Shown piece after piece: positions 7,922 to 15,878 of a stretch of 52,596 nt of DNA (the stretch's first letter is position 1; each line of letters starts with the position of its first letter). The stretch lies in the NCBI GenBank assembly GCA_025350865.1, contig JANXWZ010000164.1, positions 1 through 52,596 on the forward strand, read 5' to 3'. The translations under genes were made by a program, and so were the position numbers. The notes under the pieces are model-generated. The model was not told the DNA's origin, searched no databases, and saw only the letters and a list, made by a program, of their open reading frames with translations. This DNA is from Rhodanobacteraceae bacterium. GTDB lineage: Bacteria; Acidobacteriota; Terriglobia; Terriglobales; Acidobacteriaceae.

Positions 7922-9194
7922 CGGAGGCAGCAGCCGCAGCAGCAGCAGCAGTGGTTCCGGGGCCGCAGGAGCCGGGATAGGCATGCTGAACGGCACGCTT
8001 TCGAGCATTGTGGACCGGCACAACGCGGCGGCCGCCGCACGGCGCAAGAACTCGACCGATCCCAAGGATGCCGACACCTATGAAGAGATGATGAGGCGGC
8101 TGAGCGCGCTGACGGATAAACGCGTTGCAGAGAAGACGAAGAAGGAACATGAAGCGTTCGTGCAGCTGACCAAGGAGAAGGCGGCTGCGGGTGATGTGGA
8201 GGCAGGTGGGCAGATTGGCCGCCTGATGGTCGAAGGCGCACTGATGAAACGGGACACCAAACACGGGCTGGAATTGATGTCGATCGCCGCCGAGAAGGGA
8301 AATACCTTCATCGGGCGATACCTCGCTACCTTCCTGATGGAAGGGCAGTACAACGTGCCGGTGGACTTCCCGAAGGCGCACTACTGGAACATGAAATTTG
8401 CCGAAAAGGGTGTCGGCGATCTGGCGTATGAAGCGTGTATGGATTTTGTGCTGGGACGCGGTGTCGGTCGTGATCTAAAAGAGGCGGTCAGGCTGTGCAA
8501 GGTGAGTTTCGACAACGAAAGCTACGACGGTGCCGAGATGCTGGGCGACCTGCTGAACGGAGATATGCCTGGCGTTCCGGCGGATTATGCTCTGGCTGAA
8601 GCTGGATACCGGAGAGCGATGGAGAACCATTGGAAGAAAAATGCGCCGGATAAGCTGACCAAACTTCTGTTGCACTCCAAAGACGGCGGCCCGGACTATG
8701 CGAAGCTGCTCCCGATCTACCAGCAGATGGCTGACAAAGGAGATCGCATGGCGCAGGCGAGCCTGGGATATCTCTATATGAATGGAAATGGGACGCCGGT
8801 GGATATGGCCAAGGCAATCCAATGGCTGAGCACGGCGGCGGGAGGTGGATCGGAGCGGGCGACGTTCGACCTGGGAACGCTTTGGATCACGGGCAATAAC
8901 CTGCCGAAAGATCCAGCAAAAGGGCTGAGCCTCTATCGGGCGGCAGCGGTGAAAGGATGGCCGCCGGCGCTGTATGCGATGGGCATTCGAACGCTGAATG
9001 GACAGGACGTTCCGAAGGACCCGGCAGAAGGTACCCGGTTGCTGGAGTTGGCGGCAGGCAAGGGCGATCCCAATGCTCCGTGCGCACTGGGCCAGATTTA
9101 CCTGCAGAAAGACCCCGTGGCAGCCCGAAAATGGTTCGGCATGGGAGCGGAGCGGGGCAACGAGGTATGTGTGCAGGCGCTTAAGAACCTTTAG
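7839..9194 (+). CDS. Sel1-repeat (TPR-like) protein, probably missing its N-terminus
   Basis: A 451-codon frame. A Ser/Gly tract coded by AGC repeats (about residues 20-45) is followed by a helical segment, then several Sel1-like repeats across roughly residues 110-450. Examples are DRMAQASLGYLYMNGNGTPV, AKAIQWLSTAAGGGSERATF and GLSLYRAAAVKGWPPALYAM. Sel1 repeats mediate protein contacts, often in the periplasm. The frame opens at ATG 7839 without a ribosome site and has an unlikely N-terminus; the signal peptide lies in the overlapping frame at 7715-7921. Either this is a frameshifted gene or an assembly error in low-complexity DNA. If intact in the cell, it would be a secreted scaffold protein. 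Confidence 0.75.
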   Translation: MQPSAISRLCMTESARNARSSTSGSSNSGGSSRSSSSSGSGAAGAGIGMLNGTLSSIVDRHNAAAAARRKNSTDPKDADTYEEMMRRLSALTDKRVAEKTKKEHEAFVQLTKEKAAAGDVEAGGQIGRLMVEGALMKRDTKHGLELMSIAAEKGNTFIGRYLATFLMEGQYNVPVDFPKAHYWNMKFAEKGVGDLAYEACMDFVLGRGVGRDLKEAVRLCKVSFDNESYDGAEMLGDLLNGDMPGVPADYALAEAGYRRAMENHWKKNAPDKLTKLLLHSKDGGPDYAKLLPIYQQMADKGDRMAQASLGYLYMNGNGTPVDMAKAIQWLSTAAGGGSERATFDLGTLWITGNNLPKDPAKGLSLYRAAAVKGWPPALYAMGIRTLNGQDVPKDPAEGTRLLELAAGKGDPNAPCALGQIYLQKDPVAARKWFGMGAERGNEVCVQALKNL

Positions 9195-9236
9195 GGCTCG
9201 GTTTCGGGACGGGTTATGTTGCGACGGCAACGGCTG

Positions 9237-9318
9237 AATACGGAGATTCTTCGCTGCGCTCAGAATGACCTCCACCCACCACCTAGGTCAGTCTGAGCAA
9301 AGCGAAGAATCTCAGTGT
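9237..9318. repeat. Inverted pair of family A repeats (REPIN-like)
   Basis: A forward unit (9237-9273, ..GAGATTCTTCGCTGCGCTC..) is followed after about 13 bp by an inverted unit (9287-9318, GTCAGTCTGAGCAAAGCG..). Together they form a large palindrome. The inverted unit ends directly at the stop codon of the GIY-YIG nuclease gene (9319-9321). This is the two-REP arrangement described for REPINs. Confidence 0.8.
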
Positions 9319-9660
9319 TTAGAACTTCGTGGGCGGCCGGAGTTTGGATTCGTCGAAGGGTTCGGCCTGCTTGCCCCAGTTGGCGCTGAGGTCTTGCCAT
9401 GTGGGGTTAAGGCCGACGATAAGTTGAATTTTGCGGAGTCGCAGGATGCCCTTGAGCGATGTCTCACGGGCAATGGCTTCGTTGATGGACTCGAAAACCT
9501 CGTAGTAAACGAGGTGATGAATGTTGTACTTGGTGCAGTGGGAGTTTGGGTCGGCGTTGGACTTGTGTCCTTTCATGCGCCGCATCAGGTCGGAGGTTAC
9601 GCCGATATAGAGGCGCTTGCCACGGCTCGACATGATGTAGACGTAGGCGGGCTTCGACAT
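9319..9660 (-). CDS. GIY-YIG nuclease domain protein (UPF0213-like)
   Basis: A 113-residue single-domain GIY-YIG protein. It has AYVYIM and RLYIGVTSDLMRRM (the GIY...YIG core and catalytic Arg) and, further on, EAIARETSLKGILR with the metal-binding Glu. The C-terminal tail (NPTWQDLS) is typical of small stand-alone GIY-YIG proteins. The family hydrolyses DNA in homing endonucleases and UvrC; the role of stand-alone members is mostly unknown. Palindromic family A repeats lie on both sides, and CCTCCACCC (9271-9279) and GGGTGGAGGGT (9661-9671) form an inverted pair around the gene. See findings. Confidence 0.9.
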   Translation of the reverse strand: MSKPAYVYIMSSRGKRLYIGVTSDLMRRMKGHKSNADPNSHCTKYNIHHLVYYEVFESINEAIARETSLKGILRLRKIQLIVGLNPTWQDLSANWGKQAEPFDESKLRPPTKF

Positions 9661-9710
9661 GGGTGGAGGGTATGGAGTTCAGAGGGCAAAAGCAAGAGCA
9701 AAGGCAAAGC

Positions 9711-9749
9711 GAAATGCTGAGATTCTTCGCTGCGCTCAGAATGACCTCT
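9711..9749. repeat. Palindromic repeat family A, copy 4
   Basis: GAAATGCTGAGATTCTTCGC..GCTCAGAATGACCTC lies upstream of the GIY-YIG gene. It is followed by GGGTGGAGGGT (9755-9765), a direct copy of 9661-9671. Confidence 0.75.
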
Positions 9750-9803
9750 AGCGTGGGTGGAGGGTGTCGGGGTGGCGTTTCCAGCTGGGGTAATTTAAGC
9801 GGT

Positions 9804-10673
9804 TCAGCGAATGCGGAGCTCAAAGATGTCGGGTCGGTTGTAGTGGCCGGCGACGTCGAGGTCGTACTTGCCGCGCGGGATGTCGTCCAGGTTGATGTCG
9901 GCGGTGAGGATGCCTTCGCCGCTGAGGGGGCCGGCAAGCACTTCGCCGAACGGGGACACGATCAGGCTGTGGCCGTCGATTTCGCCGCCCTGGTCTCGGA
10001 GGTCTGCGGGCCAATCCTGTTTGGTGAAGTACTGGCAGGGCGAGAGGACGAAGCAGCGGCCCTCGTAGGCGATGTGGCGCATGCTGGTTTGCCAGATTTC
10101 TCGCACGTCCACGGTGGGGGCGCACCATAGCTGCACACCCTGGCTGTAAAGGTGCTGGCGATAGAGAGGCATGTAGTTTTCCCAACAGATCGCCATGCCG
10201 ATGCGGCCAATGGCGGTGTCGACGACCTGCATGGTGGAGGCGTCGCCCTGGCCCCAGATGAGGCGCTCGCTGCCCGTTGGCATCAGCTTGCGATGTTTGG
10301 CGATGAGCCCGGCGTCAGGGGAGAACAGGAGGGAGGTGCAGTAGAGGGTGCCGTGGTCGCGCTCGATCACGCCCGTGACAAGGTGGAGGTCGAGCTCTTT
10401 GGACCAGTGAGCGATGCGCTCGGTCTCCGGGCCCGGGACGCGGGCAGCGGCGTTCGAGTAACGGAGAAACTGGTCACGGCCCTGCTCGGTGCGACCGCCT
10501 ACGATTGCTCCGAAGGTGAGTCCGCGGGGGTAGCCGCCTAAGATGGCCTCCGGAAGCACGACGAGTTTGGCGCCAGCGGCTGCGGCCTGACGGCAGGCGG
10601 ATTCCATGCGGTCTAGCGTGGCGGCCGTGTCGAAGAGGACGCTGCCGAGTTGGGCTACAGAGACTTTCAGCAT
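9804..10673 (-). CDS. Nitrilase-family carbon-nitrogen hydrolase
   Basis: A 289-residue nitrilase-superfamily enzyme. The catalytic Glu-Lys-Cys triad is seen in VVLPEAILGGYP, KHRKLMPTG and AICWENYMPLYR. The ending HYNRPDIFEL matches true nitrilases (branch 1) rather than amidases or NAD synthetase domains, so conversion of a nitrile to an acid is the likely reaction. Cytoplasmic, no signal peptide. The gene stands alone. Confidence 0.92.
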   Translation of the reverse strand: MLKVSVAQLGSVLFDTAATLDRMESACRQAAAAGAKLVVLPEAILGGYPRGLTFGAIVGGRTEQGRDQFLRYSNAAARVPGPETERIAHWSKELDLHLVTGVIERDHGTLYCTSLLFSPDAGLIAKHRKLMPTGSERLIWGQGDASTMQVVDTAIGRIGMAICWENYMPLYRQHLYSQGVQLWCAPTVDVREIWQTSMRHIAYEGRCFVLSPCQYFTKQDWPADLRDQGGEIDGHSLIVSPFGEVLAGPLSGEGILTADINLDDIPRGKYDLDVAGHYNRPDIFELRIR

Positions 10674-10677
10674 GCGG

Positions 10678-10842
10678 CTACGATACCCGACCTAATGGTA
10701 CTGCGCCTATTTGGAATGTCGTCTCGATGATAGTCGATGTGGCGATCAGGTGGAACTGGCCGCCGGCCGCCTTGATGTGGGCTTCGGTGTCGGCGATTCC
10801 AAAGATGACTACCTCGTGGCCACGTTGTTGCAGGGTGCGGGA
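10678..10842 (-). pseudogene. Remnant of a glycosyltransferase N-terminus (MGT/GT1-like)
   Basis: Read on the minus strand, an open stretch of about 55 codons encodes LQQRGHEVVIFGIADTEAHI and then KAAGGQFHLIA. This resembles the first Rossmann strand and helix of UDP-glycosyltransferases of the macrolide/GT1 group. It starts after a stop codon (10843-10845) and ends at 10678 without the rest of the domain. The intergenic space between the nitrilase and carbonic-anhydrase-like genes is too short for an intact gene. Assignment rests on the short motif only. Confidence 0.4.
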
Positions 10843-10904
10843 TCACTTTCGAGCTGAGAAATGGGGACCCGAGTGGAGATACGCAGTTCCAGGAACATCT
10901 GGAT

Positions 10905-11417
10905 TCAACGCTCGCTGAGGTAGATCGCCACGTAGTCAAGGTAGTTATTGGCGTACTTCAGGATCGAGGCGCGGTCCTCGTCGCCAAGCTGGCGCCGGAT
11001 TTTGCCCGGTACTCCGGCGACCAGGCTGCGCGGTGGAATGATGGTCTGCTCCGGGATGACCGCGCCGGCAGCGATGATGGACCCCTCGCCGATCCGCGCG
11101 TTGTTCAGGACGACGGCGCCGATGCCGATCAGGCACTCGTCCTCGATGACGCAGCCGTGGACGGTGGCGTTGTGGCCGATGGTCACCATCTCCCCGATGA
11201 TGACGGGGTAGAGGTAGCGCATGCCGTGGAGGACGGCGCAATCCTGTACGTTGGACCTGGCGCCGATGCGGATGGAGTTGACGTCGCCGCGGATAACGGC
11301 GTTCATCCACACGCTGGCCTGCTCGCCAAGAGTGACGTCACCGATGATCTGGGCGCTGGGATCGACGTAGCAGGAGGCGGGGATGACGGGGGTGTGGCCC
11401 TGGTAGGAACGAATCAT
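10905..11417 (-). CDS. Gamma carbonic anhydrase-like hexapeptide-repeat protein
   Basis: A 170-residue left-handed beta-helix protein of the YrdA/PaaY/gamma-CA group. Hexapeptide repeats run through IIGDVTLGEQASVWMNAVIR, and the zinc His positions are seen in CAVLHGM and VTIGHNATVHGC. Members bind zinc as trimers; some hydrate CO2 or hydrolyse CoA thioesters. Cytoplasmic. The exact activity is not predictable. Divergent from rpsU. Confidence 0.9.
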   Translation of the reverse strand: MIRSYQGHTPVIPASCYVDPSAQIIGDVTLGEQASVWMNAVIRGDVNSIRIGARSNVQDCAVLHGMRYLYPVIIGEMVTIGHNATVHGCVIEDECLIGIGAVVLNNARIGEGSIIAAGAVIPEQTIIPPRSLVAGVPGKIRRQLGDEDRASILKYANNYLDYVAIYLSER

Positions 11418-11569
11418 ATGTTGGCCCGTGCGCGGAAGGATGGGGTCAAGCCCTTTGCAATGCGCCCTGTGGCGACGCGATTTCTTCGATTTTACCTGCT
11501 GAATCTGGGCTGGAATGACGTATCTTTAGAATGTAGCCACTCAGGCCCCGATTGTGAGGTGTATTTTCC

Positions 11570-11767
11570 TTGGCAGAGATTCGAGTTCAAGAAGGTGAAC
11601 CGCTCGAGAATGCCTTGCGCCGTTTCAAGCGCAAAGTTCAGACCGAAGACATCATCAAAGAGGTCAAGCGTCACTCGTTTTACCTGAAACCGGGCGAGAA
11701 GAAGCGCGTTAAAGAAGCGCTTGCTCGCAAACGCAATCGCAAGAAGGTCCGTAAAGAGCAGGACTAA
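11570..11767 (+). CDS. rpsU: 30S ribosomal protein S21
   Basis: A 65-residue protein with EGEPLENALRRFKRKVQ and a Lys/Arg-rich tail (ALARKRNRKKVRKEQD), the S21 hallmark. S21 helps 30S subunits base-pair with the mRNA Shine-Dalgarno sequence. The start is TTG at 11570; GAGG about 10 nt upstream supports it. A weak start for a ribosomal protein may keep output low. A GC hairpin follows about 60 bp after the stop. Confidence 0.95.
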   Translation: MAEIRVQEGEPLENALRRFKRKVQTEDIIKEVKRHSFYLKPGEKKRVKEALARKRNRKKVRKEQD

Positions 11768-12106
11768 CCGGGCATCGACAAAACTTCGTCGTGTGTACCT
11801 TTTTGTTGTATATGTATTGAGGTGACGTGGGCCGGGTCAGTCAATCCGGCCCGCTTCTCCTCAATCTGTAGAGTTAACACCGAAGCTTGCCCGACGTGAT
11901 CCCATTCCGGACCCGTCCGGGTTCCTGCCCCGCCCATCCCCAGGCAGAGCTAACTCCTCCCGATTCTTTGTTGCAACCGATCCAGCCACGCCGTTCAGCA
12001 ATTCCGGGCCCCGTATCACCGATTGGCTTTGAGCAAAGCGTGACGATTTGCGTGCGATGATTTTGGCCGCAGACGCTCATCCTTTTCCGCACAGTGGAGA
12101 AGCGAT
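11768..12106. other. 339-bp gap after rpsU
   Basis: The gap holds a GC-rich hairpin (11829-11852) and, further on, a short GGACCCG/CGGGTTCC inverted repeat near 11909-11925. No coding frame, tRNA or known riboswitch could be recognised in the rest. Confidence 0.4.
11829..11852 (+). terminator. Hairpin after rpsU
   Basis: GGGCCGG (11829-11835) pairs with CCGGCCC (11846-11852) over a 10-nt loop. Only a short T-poor tail follows (GCTTCTCC), so termination may be weak or factor-assisted. Confidence 0.45.
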
Positions 12107-12745
12107 ATGGAAGTCCAGTTCGTTGACCGAATTCTGATCTGCTCGGATTGCCACAGCGAGTTCGTGTTTACGGCTGGAGAACAGCTGTTTTTCCACGACA
12201 AGCAGTTCAAGAACGATCCGAAGCGGTGCAAGCCATGCAAGTCGCGATGCTCCGGTTTGACTGCGGGCGCGAACGGGACAGGGCCAGCTGCGGCAGGACT
12301 CTCACGCACCGAGACTCGCACCGAATGCTCCGAATGCGGCGTCCCCACAACCGTTCCGTTCAAACCGACACAAGGACGTCCGGTGCTCTGCCGGCAGTGC
12401 TTCCAGACCAAGAGCAAGATTGCTGCTGCCGCGGTTTCCGTTCCCGGACCTTTGGCCGCACTGTCGGCTGAGGACACGGCAGCGCAGTTGTCGGCAGCTT
12501 CGGAAGAGGCCAGCGGCGCGATGATGTCGGGGGACAGCGCGGTGGGAGCTGCAGCATCGATGGTGGCAGCTTCGCCGCTGAGTTCGGTGGCCAGCGCTGC
12601 GGACCTCGAATCGATTACTCCGGTGGAGTCGACACCAGCTACCGCCGCCAACGCGGAGATTCCGACGGAGTTGTTGGCGGCGGCCAATGCGGCGAGTATT
12701 CCGGCCGACCAGATCGCGGCAACGGTAAAGGCGTCAGAGGCTTAG
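12107..12745 (+). CDS. Two-zinc-ribbon protein with Ala/Ser-rich tail
   Basis: A 212-residue protein. The N-terminal zinc-ribbon (about residues 12-46) has the pairs CSDC and CKPC around HSEFVFTAGEQLFFHD, matching the probable zinc-binding family zf-trcl. A second ribbon (about residues 73-102) pairs CSEC with CRQC, matching the CxxC-x-CxxC domain common in acidobacterial and deltaproteobacterial regulators. From about residue 106 the protein is low-complexity, rich in Ala, Ser and Glu. Cytoplasmic; a nucleic-acid or protein-binding role is an inference. Confidence 0.8.
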   Translation: MEVQFVDRILICSDCHSEFVFTAGEQLFFHDKQFKNDPKRCKPCKSRCSGLTAGANGTGPAAAGLSRTETRTECSECGVPTTVPFKPTQGRPVLCRQCFQTKSKIAAAAVSVPGPLAALSAEDTAAQLSAASEEASGAMMSGDSAVGAAASMVAASPLSSVASAADLESITPVESTPATAANAEIPTELLAAANAASIPADQIAATVKASEA

Positions 12746-12788
12746 CCGCCTGCGCTACACTGAGAGGGCTGCTCCAGCCACCCCAACC

Positions 12789-13694
12789 ATGCATCCAGCC
12801 GCTCGCCCAACCGACGCCAACCTTCTTCGCGGCAACCTGACAATTGGGGATTTTGCCCTCAGCATCTGCTCCGACGGCACCTACCTGCTGGATGGCGGGG
12901 CCATGTTTGGCGTGGTGCCAAAGACTCTATGGCAAAAACGGGCACCCGCGGATGACGAGAATCGTATCCTGCTGGGGCTGAACACGGTGGTGGTTCGAAC
13001 CGGGACGGCGACGGTGGTGATCGAGACCGGCATCGGCGACCGCCAGCCGGAAAAGATGCAGCAGATTCATCAGAATCAGGCGCGGCTTCCGGCGTCGCTG
13101 GCGGCGGCGGGTGTATCGCAGCACGAAGTGACGCATGTGATCAACACCCACCTGCACTTCGATCACTGTGGCTGGAATACGACCTCGGACCCGAATGGAA
13201 CGATTCGGCCAACATTCCCAAACGCGCAGTACTTCGCACATCGGGGCGAGGTGGAGCATGGGCATCTGCAACTGGATCGCGACAAGGTGAGCTACCTCTC
13301 GCCGAACTATGATCCGCTGATTGCTACCGGGCAGATGACGTTGCTGGACGATGAGATGATCCGGCGGGATCCGGCAATTGTCCCGGGCATCGGGGTGGAA
13401 CTATTTCCGGGCCACACGGCGCAGATGATGGGCGTGCATATTGAGTCGCAGGGCGAACATGCCTGCTACATCGGGGATCTGATGCCGACCTCGCATCACA
13501 TCGAGCCAACGTGGGTGATGGGCTACGATCTCGATCCGCTGCTGTGCATTGCGCAGCGCAAGCGGTTTTTGGCTCGCGCCATTCCGGAGTCGTGGGTTGT
13601 CCTGTTTACCCACGACCACCATGTGCCGGCTGCCACGCTGAGTCTGAATGACAAGGGCAAGCCGGTTGCGACGCCGTACGAGATCATCATTTAA
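12789..13694 (+). CDS. MBL-fold metallo-hydrolase
   Basis: A 301-residue metallo-beta-lactamase-fold hydrolase. The metal site is HLHFDHCGW (HxHxDH), followed by HRGEVEH, LFPGHTAQMMGV (His), CYIGDLMPT (Asp) and FTHDHHVP (His). The closest general type is the AHL lactonase/quinoprotein-like MBL group; the substrate is unknown. Cytoplasmic. Its last 4 nt overlap the convergent XRE-cupin gene. Confidence 0.92.
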   Translation: MHPAARPTDANLLRGNLTIGDFALSICSDGTYLLDGGAMFGVVPKTLWQKRAPADDENRILLGLNTVVVRTGTATVVIETGIGDRQPEKMQQIHQNQARLPASLAAAGVSQHEVTHVINTHLHFDHCGWNTTSDPNGTIRPTFPNAQYFAHRGEVEHGHLQLDRDKVSYLSPNYDPLIATGQMTLLDDEMIRRDPAIVPGIGVELFPGHTAQMMGVHIESQGEHACYIGDLMPTSHHIEPTWVMGYDLDPLLCIAQRKRFLARAIPESWVVLFTHDHHVPAATLSLNDKGKPVATPYEIII

Positions 13695-14512
13695 GCCGGA
13701 CGCTGGTTCTTGGCGATTCCCTTGAACTGCGAAACCGAGCTGGGCGCAGCCTTCGTCGCCAAAGCGGCTGGGGCGGCGGTCCGTGGACGCGCCGGGACAA
13801 ATCCGTTGACGCGATTGGGGAGCGGCGGAACCACTGGTTGCTGCAGCGTCACGATGAGGGCCGTTGCGGCAACTTCGCCGATGCAGACGTAGCTGTGGAC
13901 CGTCGCTGCGTCGAAGTAAACGGCGTCACCGGCTTCGAGGTGATGGGTTACCTCGCCATGCTGGACGTCAAGGTTTCCAGTCAAGATATACAGAAACTCG
14001 CACCCGACGTGCTGGTGGGCGCGGGGTTCGCGGTCGCGCTTGTTGGGCAGGAACTCCGCGAAGTAGGGGTCGAGCAAACGGTCGGGCACGAGGTAGCCGA
14101 GGCTCTCGAAGAAGTAGGACGGGTCGGCAACGCCGCTCTGGGGAAGCCGCACGCGCTGCTTGCCGCGATGCACGCGGAAGAGCGACTCCGGTTCAGGATC
14201 GAAGAAGTAGCTTAGGTCCTTCGAGAACACCATGGCGATGCGGGCGAGATTCCGCAACGTCGGGACCACACGGCCGGTTTCCAGCTGCGAGAGGAAGCTT
14301 GCCGAGAGGCCGGTGTGGCGGCCGAGATCGACAAGGCCCATCGATTTCTTCAGGCGCAGGTACTTGATGCGTTCGCCGATGCGCTTCTCAGCTATGAATG
14401 TTTCGGCAGCCTCTCCGTCGATTTGCAGGTTGGAGAGTTCTGCGATGGGTTCAGGGAGCGGGTGGCCGGATTCCGCGATATCGGGGGCCTGGCTTAGGAC
14501 TTCGCTATTCAT
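13691..14512 (-). CDS. XRE-family regulator with C-terminal cupin domain
   Basis: A 273-residue regulator. A helix-turn-helix (about residues 48-103; IKYLRLKKSMGLVDLGRHTG, then SASFLSQLETGRVVPTL) is followed by a cupin barrel (about residues 170-240; HVGCEFLYILTGNLDVQHG and LEAGDAVYFDAATVHSYV). This is the layout of HipB/PuuR-like regulators that sense a small molecule through the cupin. The tail is Pro/Ala-rich. ATG 14512 is chosen over an upstream start, whose extension is hydrophobic and unlike the family. It is convergent with the MBL gene. Confidence 0.88.
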   Translation of the reverse strand: MNSEVLSQAPDIAESGHPLPEPIAELSNLQIDGEAAETFIAEKRIGERIKYLRLKKSMGLVDLGRHTGLSASFLSQLETGRVVPTLRNLARIAMVFSKDLSYFFDPEPESLFRVHRGKQRVRLPQSGVADPSYFFESLGYLVPDRLLDPYFAEFLPNKRDREPRAHQHVGCEFLYILTGNLDVQHGEVTHHLEAGDAVYFDAATVHSYVCIGEVAATALIVTLQQPVVPPLPNRVNGFVPARPRTAAPAALATKAAPSSVSQFKGIAKNQRPA

Positions 14513-14658
14513 AAGTTTGATTATATCAATAAGTTTGTAATTGGAGCAACAAAATAAGCAGGCTAGCAAAAAATATTTTTGCCAGAATGCGCGAGTAAAT
14601 CTGCTGCCAACCGGTCCCGGTGGCCGCTGTAACTGAGACGGGTGCTAGCCTGAAACGG

Positions 14659-15876
14659 ATGGCTCTTGCTCTGAAGTTTTGTTGGGCGCGATCGTTTGCG
14701 CTGAGTGCGACGGGCGGTTTACTGCTGCCGCTGCTGGTCGGTTGCGCGAGCCAGGGTCCGCTGCGTCCGCCGTCGTTACAACTTCCGAATCTGGCGGAAT
14801 CCCTCGTGGCTCAACGAGTTGGCGATCATGCGGAGCTTGCCTGGACGACGCCGGGAACGACCACGGACGGAGAGCGAATCAAGGGTCCCACTATCGCGAA
14901 CGTCTGCCTGGAGGAACGACCGGGCGCTGCCGTTGCGACAGTCCCTGTTATGACGAAGACCGCCAAACGCGGTAAGAAGACCACACAGCTGGTGCCGGCG
15001 GGGCCAATGCCTGCCTGCATTTCGGTGCAGCAACTGCCGGTCATTCCGGGGCCGACGAAGACGACGCTGGAGCTTGCTCCGGCATTGAGGACCGGACCTG
15101 TGAAGGTGGTCGCCTACCGGGTCGAATTGAGCAATGCGAATGGGCGTTCGGCTGGCGAGTCGAGGCCGGTATATGCCGCGGCGGGGGCCGCTCCGGCGGC
15201 TGTTGAGGCAATGACGATTGTGCCACGCCGGGGGAGTGCCGTCGTAGAGTGGAAGGCCAACAGCGAGGCCTCGCTGGTTCAGTTGCAGCGGACCCTGATT
15301 GCAACGGCGACGGGACCTGTCTCCGATGTGCCGAAGGTAAAGCAGGCCAGGGCTGGACTTCCCTTTTCGCAACCCGCGAAGGAGCCCGCGCGCGAGGTCA
15401 CCCTGCGCAGCGAAGGCGCGGACGCAACCAATGCGAGCGGCATGGTGGACACCGGCGTTCGGGATGGCGATACCTATCGATACATCGCCCAGCGAGTGCG
15501 CACGGTGACGCTGAATGGACAGCGGCTGGAGTTGCGCAGCGTTCCCTCCGCAGCGATCACGTTCACGTTTCACGATGTGTTTCCCCCGAAGGCTCCGGCG
15601 GGACTGGTGCTGGTGCCTGGCGGTGGGTTTGGCGAGTCGCCGTCAATTGACCTATCGTGGGACGCCAACTTCGAAAACGATGTGGCGGGGTATAACGTGT
15701 ATCGAAGCGAGAGTGGCTCGTTTGTGAAGTTGAATGCGGAGGCGGTTGCCGCCCCTGCGTTCCGCGATGTGCATGTTGAGCCGGGCCATACGTACTCGTA
15801 CCGGGTGACGGCGGTGGACCAGCGCAGGAATGAGAGTGCGCCCAGTGTGGCGGTTAGCGAGAGTCTGAGGAGATAA
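14659..15876 (+). CDS. Fibronectin type III domain lipoprotein
   Basis: A 405-residue secreted protein. The N-terminus has a hydrophobic stretch ending in a lipobox (LLPLLVGCASQGP), so it should be lipidated and membrane-anchored. The C-terminal about 100 residues form an FnIII-like domain (SIDLSWDANFENDVAGYNVY and HTYSYRVTAVDQRRNESAPS). The middle is beta-rich and contains a Lys-rich loop. A GTG 13 codons upstream is an alternative start. The FAH-family gene begins 2 nt after its stop, suggesting co-transcription without an obvious functional link. Confidence 0.82.
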   Translation: MALALKFCWARSFALSATGGLLLPLLVGCASQGPLRPPSLQLPNLAESLVAQRVGDHAELAWTTPGTTTDGERIKGPTIANVCLEERPGAAVATVPVMTKTAKRGKKTTQLVPAGPMPACISVQQLPVIPGPTKTTLELAPALRTGPVKVVAYRVELSNANGRSAGESRPVYAAAGAAPAAVEAMTIVPRRGSAVVEWKANSEASLVQLQRTLIATATGPVSDVPKVKQARAGLPFSQPAKEPAREVTLRSEGADATNASGMVDTGVRDGDTYRYIAQRVRTVTLNGQRLELRSVPSAAITFTFHDVFPPKAPAGLVLVPGGGFGESPSIDLSWDANFENDVAGYNVYRSESGSFVKLNAEAVAAPAFRDVHVEPGHTYSYRVTAVDQRRNESAPSVAVSESLRR

Positions 15877-15878
15877 CG

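Noticed and set aside
7922-7965. AGC/CAG triplet tract as a possible CRISPR or functional tandem repeat
   Set aside because: It is a short coding microsatellite for Ser; there are no spacers or cas genes.
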